Assembly: GCA_040389305.1 (NCBI GenBank)
Contig: JAZKAD010000071.1
Location: forward strand, 1 to 5,642
DNA from: JAZKAD01 sp040389305
GTDB taxonomy: Bacteria; Pseudomonadota; Alphaproteobacteria; Rickettsiales; Rickettsiaceae
Direction: 5' to 3'
DNA: 5,642 bases
Shown: one piece after another, positions 4,523-5,642 of the stretch
Numbering within the stretch: the stretch's first letter is position 1
How the letters are laid out: every line of letters begins with the position of its first letter
Made by a program: the position numbers and the translations under genes
The notes under the pieces: model-generated
The model's database searches: none
Told to the model about the DNA's origin: nothing
The model's input: the letters and a program-made list of their open reading frames with translations, nothing else

Positions 4523-5506
4523 TTAATGCTTAAGATGGGAGGTAGCAAAATGAATCAAAAGGCATGTCACGGTTACTATCGCTAGCATCAAAGATATAAT
4601 GGGATAATAGAGAGCTGTTAAAGACAAAATCATCAAGCATAAATTGCAAGCAGCGATCTTGCACACCACCATTCTATGAGACATGCCTTTGCGCACTGCT
4701 TGCTGAAAAAAATGATTCAAATGAGGAAGCCATATTTTTTCTCTTTTAGTTAATCTTATTAAGATAGTCATCCCCCCATCCGCAACATAATAAAGCGATG
4801 CAATGATACAAGATACGAATAGCTTAGCGCTAGAAGCCGCTATCAAAAGAAGGCATAATCCTAATAAAAAACCTAGAGCTATACTACCCACATCTCCTAA
4901 AAAAATTTTTGCTGGATGCCAGTTGTATAAGAGAAAAGACGAGGAGCAAGCAAGGATGCTAGTGGCTATGATATTTATCATCTTTGCCTCTGGAATTACA
5001 TCGCCCGCAAAAAAGCATAATAATAATATGGTGACGCTAAGATGTATAGATTCCGCAGCCGTAATGCCATCTATACCGTCTAGGAAATTATAGATATTCA
5101 TAAATCCTGCAAAGCACAATACGGCAACAGCATAATCTAAGTATGCAGGTAGTTCATGATGAAAAAGACAATTTGGCCATAAAAAACCATAGACAGCAAG
5201 TGCAGCTGCCATCACATGCGTAACAAAGCGAATTGGTACTGAAACATAGCGCAAATCATCTACGAAAGATACTCCCGCCACAATAAGTAGCATCGGTATA
5301 AGTCTTAAATATATATCCGTGCCGTCTATCAGTAAAAATCCCAGAATAAAGGTTATAACTATAGCAACTCCCCCGCCTCTTGGCGTTACTTTTGCATGCA
5401 CCCTTCTATGACTCGGCCTATCAACTATATTTTTCTCTTTAAAGAGTACGAGGCAATATCTGGTAAGCAACGCGCAAAAGAGGAAGGATAAAACGAATAA
5501 AATCAT
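4523..5506 (-). CDS. Polyprenyl-phosphate N-acetylhexosamine-1-phosphate transferase (glycosyltransferase family 4, WecA/WbpL-like)
   Basis: A 327-residue polytopic membrane enzyme (about ten hydrophobic segments) that transfers a sugar-1-phosphate from a UDP-N-acetylhexosamine to undecaprenyl phosphate, the first step of O-antigen or other surface glycan synthesis on the cytoplasmic face. Visible family motifs: DRPSHRRVH...TPRGGG (29-46), FVDDL (81-85, Mg-binding Asp pair), NFLDGIDGI (140-148), FLGDVGSIALGF (202-213) and a basic loop HLNHFFQQAVRKGMSHR (262-278). The H-x-x-H-x-x-Q loop with GxSHR resembles WbpL/WbcO-type enzymes for N-acetylfucosamine or quinovosamine more than MraY. The sugar cannot be decided from sequence alone. 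The size is normal for the family and all key acidic residues are present. The ATG at 5506 begins the first hydrophobic segment, but no clear ribosome site precedes it. An open frame ends 31 bp upstream on the same strand, suggesting an operon. Confidence 0.9.
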   Translation of the reverse strand: MILFVLSFLFCALLTRYCLVLFKEKNIVDRPSHRRVHAKVTPRGGGVAIVITFILGFLLIDGTDIYLRLIPMLLIVAGVSFVDDLRYVSVPIRFVTHVMAAALAVYGFLWPNCLFHHELPAYLDYAVAVLCFAGFMNIYNFLDGIDGITAAESIHLSVTILLLCFFAGDVIPEAKMINIIATSILACSSSFLLYNWHPAKIFLGDVGSIALGFLLGLCLLLIAASSAKLFVSCIIASLYYVADGGMTILIRLTKREKIWLPHLNHFFQQAVRKGMSHRMVVCKIAACNLCLMILSLTALYYPIISLMLAIVTVTCLLIHFATSHLKH

Positions 5507-5537
5507 AGGAATTTCTAAAGGCTATATCAATAAGTTT

Positions 5538-5642
5538 TCAGCTGAGGCAAATGCAAATACTTCCATCGGTAAATAAATATCTACGTAGATCACCTTCTTT
5601 CCGGCGGCTAATGTGCAATGACTTTATTTTCTTTTTAAACTC
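5538..5642 (-). CDS. Partial open reading frame at the window edge (C-terminus of an upstream gene, uncertain)
   Basis: The only frame open from the right-hand edge on the minus strand runs 34 codons to a TGA at 5538-5540 and includes LHISRRKEGDLRRYLFTDGS. The R-R-x-x-G-D pattern is loosely like the RRxGD segment near the end of GalE-type UDP-sugar epimerases, a common partner of the neighbouring glycosyltransferase in surface-polysaccharide clusters. However, the usual tail after it is missing, so it could be a degenerate end or chance. The 31-bp gap to the next start is compatible with co-transcription. Confidence 0.3.
   Translation of the reverse strand, partial: EFKKKIKSLHISRRKEGDLRRYLFTDGSICICLS

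Noticed and set aside
4342..4548. 68-codon minus-strand frame with TTG start, overlapping the glycosyltransferase end
   Set aside because: The start is TTG inside the upstream gene, no family is recognisable, and most of the frame is made of palindromes. It is better explained as a repeat or structured spacer, although a repeat-encoded peptide is not excluded.
4803..5093. Plus-strand 96-codon frame opposite the glycosyltransferase
   Set aside because: It is antisense to conserved motifs of the transferase and shows no features of its own.
1..5642. CRISPR array or insertion-sequence termini
   Set aside because: No regularly spaced repeats, transposase motifs or long terminal inverted repeats were found.

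Overview
The window looks like part of an A+T-rich alphaproteobacterial genome, most likely an obligate intracellular member of the Rickettsiales or a close relative. This rests on its mixture of genes: host-interaction repeat proteins (ankyrin, TPR), a phage-head gene fragment, and a tlpA-like gene divergent from a tiny LptM-like lipoprotein. As I recall, the latter is the residue of an alphaproteobacterial tlpA / argH-lptM-lysA arrangement. The assignment to a lineage is inference; no ribosomal marker is present.

Layout. (1) 26-331, plus: 3' remnant of a phage head-morphogenesis (Mu F / SPP1 gp7-like) gene without a start codon. (2) 363-830, minus: small exported TPR protein carrying a perfect 24-bp in-frame tandem duplication. 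(3) 867-1170: no gene, but an imperfect direct repeat whose copies each hold a small hairpin. (4) 1171-1245, minus: tRNA-Glu(TTC) with encoded CCA. (5) 1388-1540, minus: LptM-like lipoprotein. (6) 1541-1613: short divergent promoter region with two overlapping inverted repeats. (7) 1614-2255 and 2227-3144, plus: exported TlpA-like thioredoxin and an S49 Ser/Lys peptidase, overlapping by 29 bp and probably translationally coupled. (8) 3145-3244: convergent intergenic region with two hairpins. (9) 3245-4219, minus: ankyrin protein ending in Cys-Cys-Gly-Cys-Ile-Ile-Met, a eukaryotic-type CaaX prenylation box. (10) 4220-4522: gene-poor region with three strong palindromes. (11) 4523-5506, minus: polytopic polyprenyl-phosphate N-acetylhexosamine-1-phosphate transferase. 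(12) 5538-5642, minus: an open frame running off the edge.

How the parts fit: the lipoprotein, TlpA-like protein, S49 peptidase and glycan-initiating transferase are envelope functions (LPS export assembly, disulfide chemistry, proteolysis, surface polysaccharide). The ankyrin protein is the strongest candidate for a protein acting outside the bacterium: its last four residues predict farnesylation by a eukaryotic host, and two adjacent cysteines could be palmitoylated, anchoring an ankyrin scaffold on host membranes. That is the most interesting observation here. The phage fragment, tandem duplication and palindrome cluster point to an actively rearranging accessory background.
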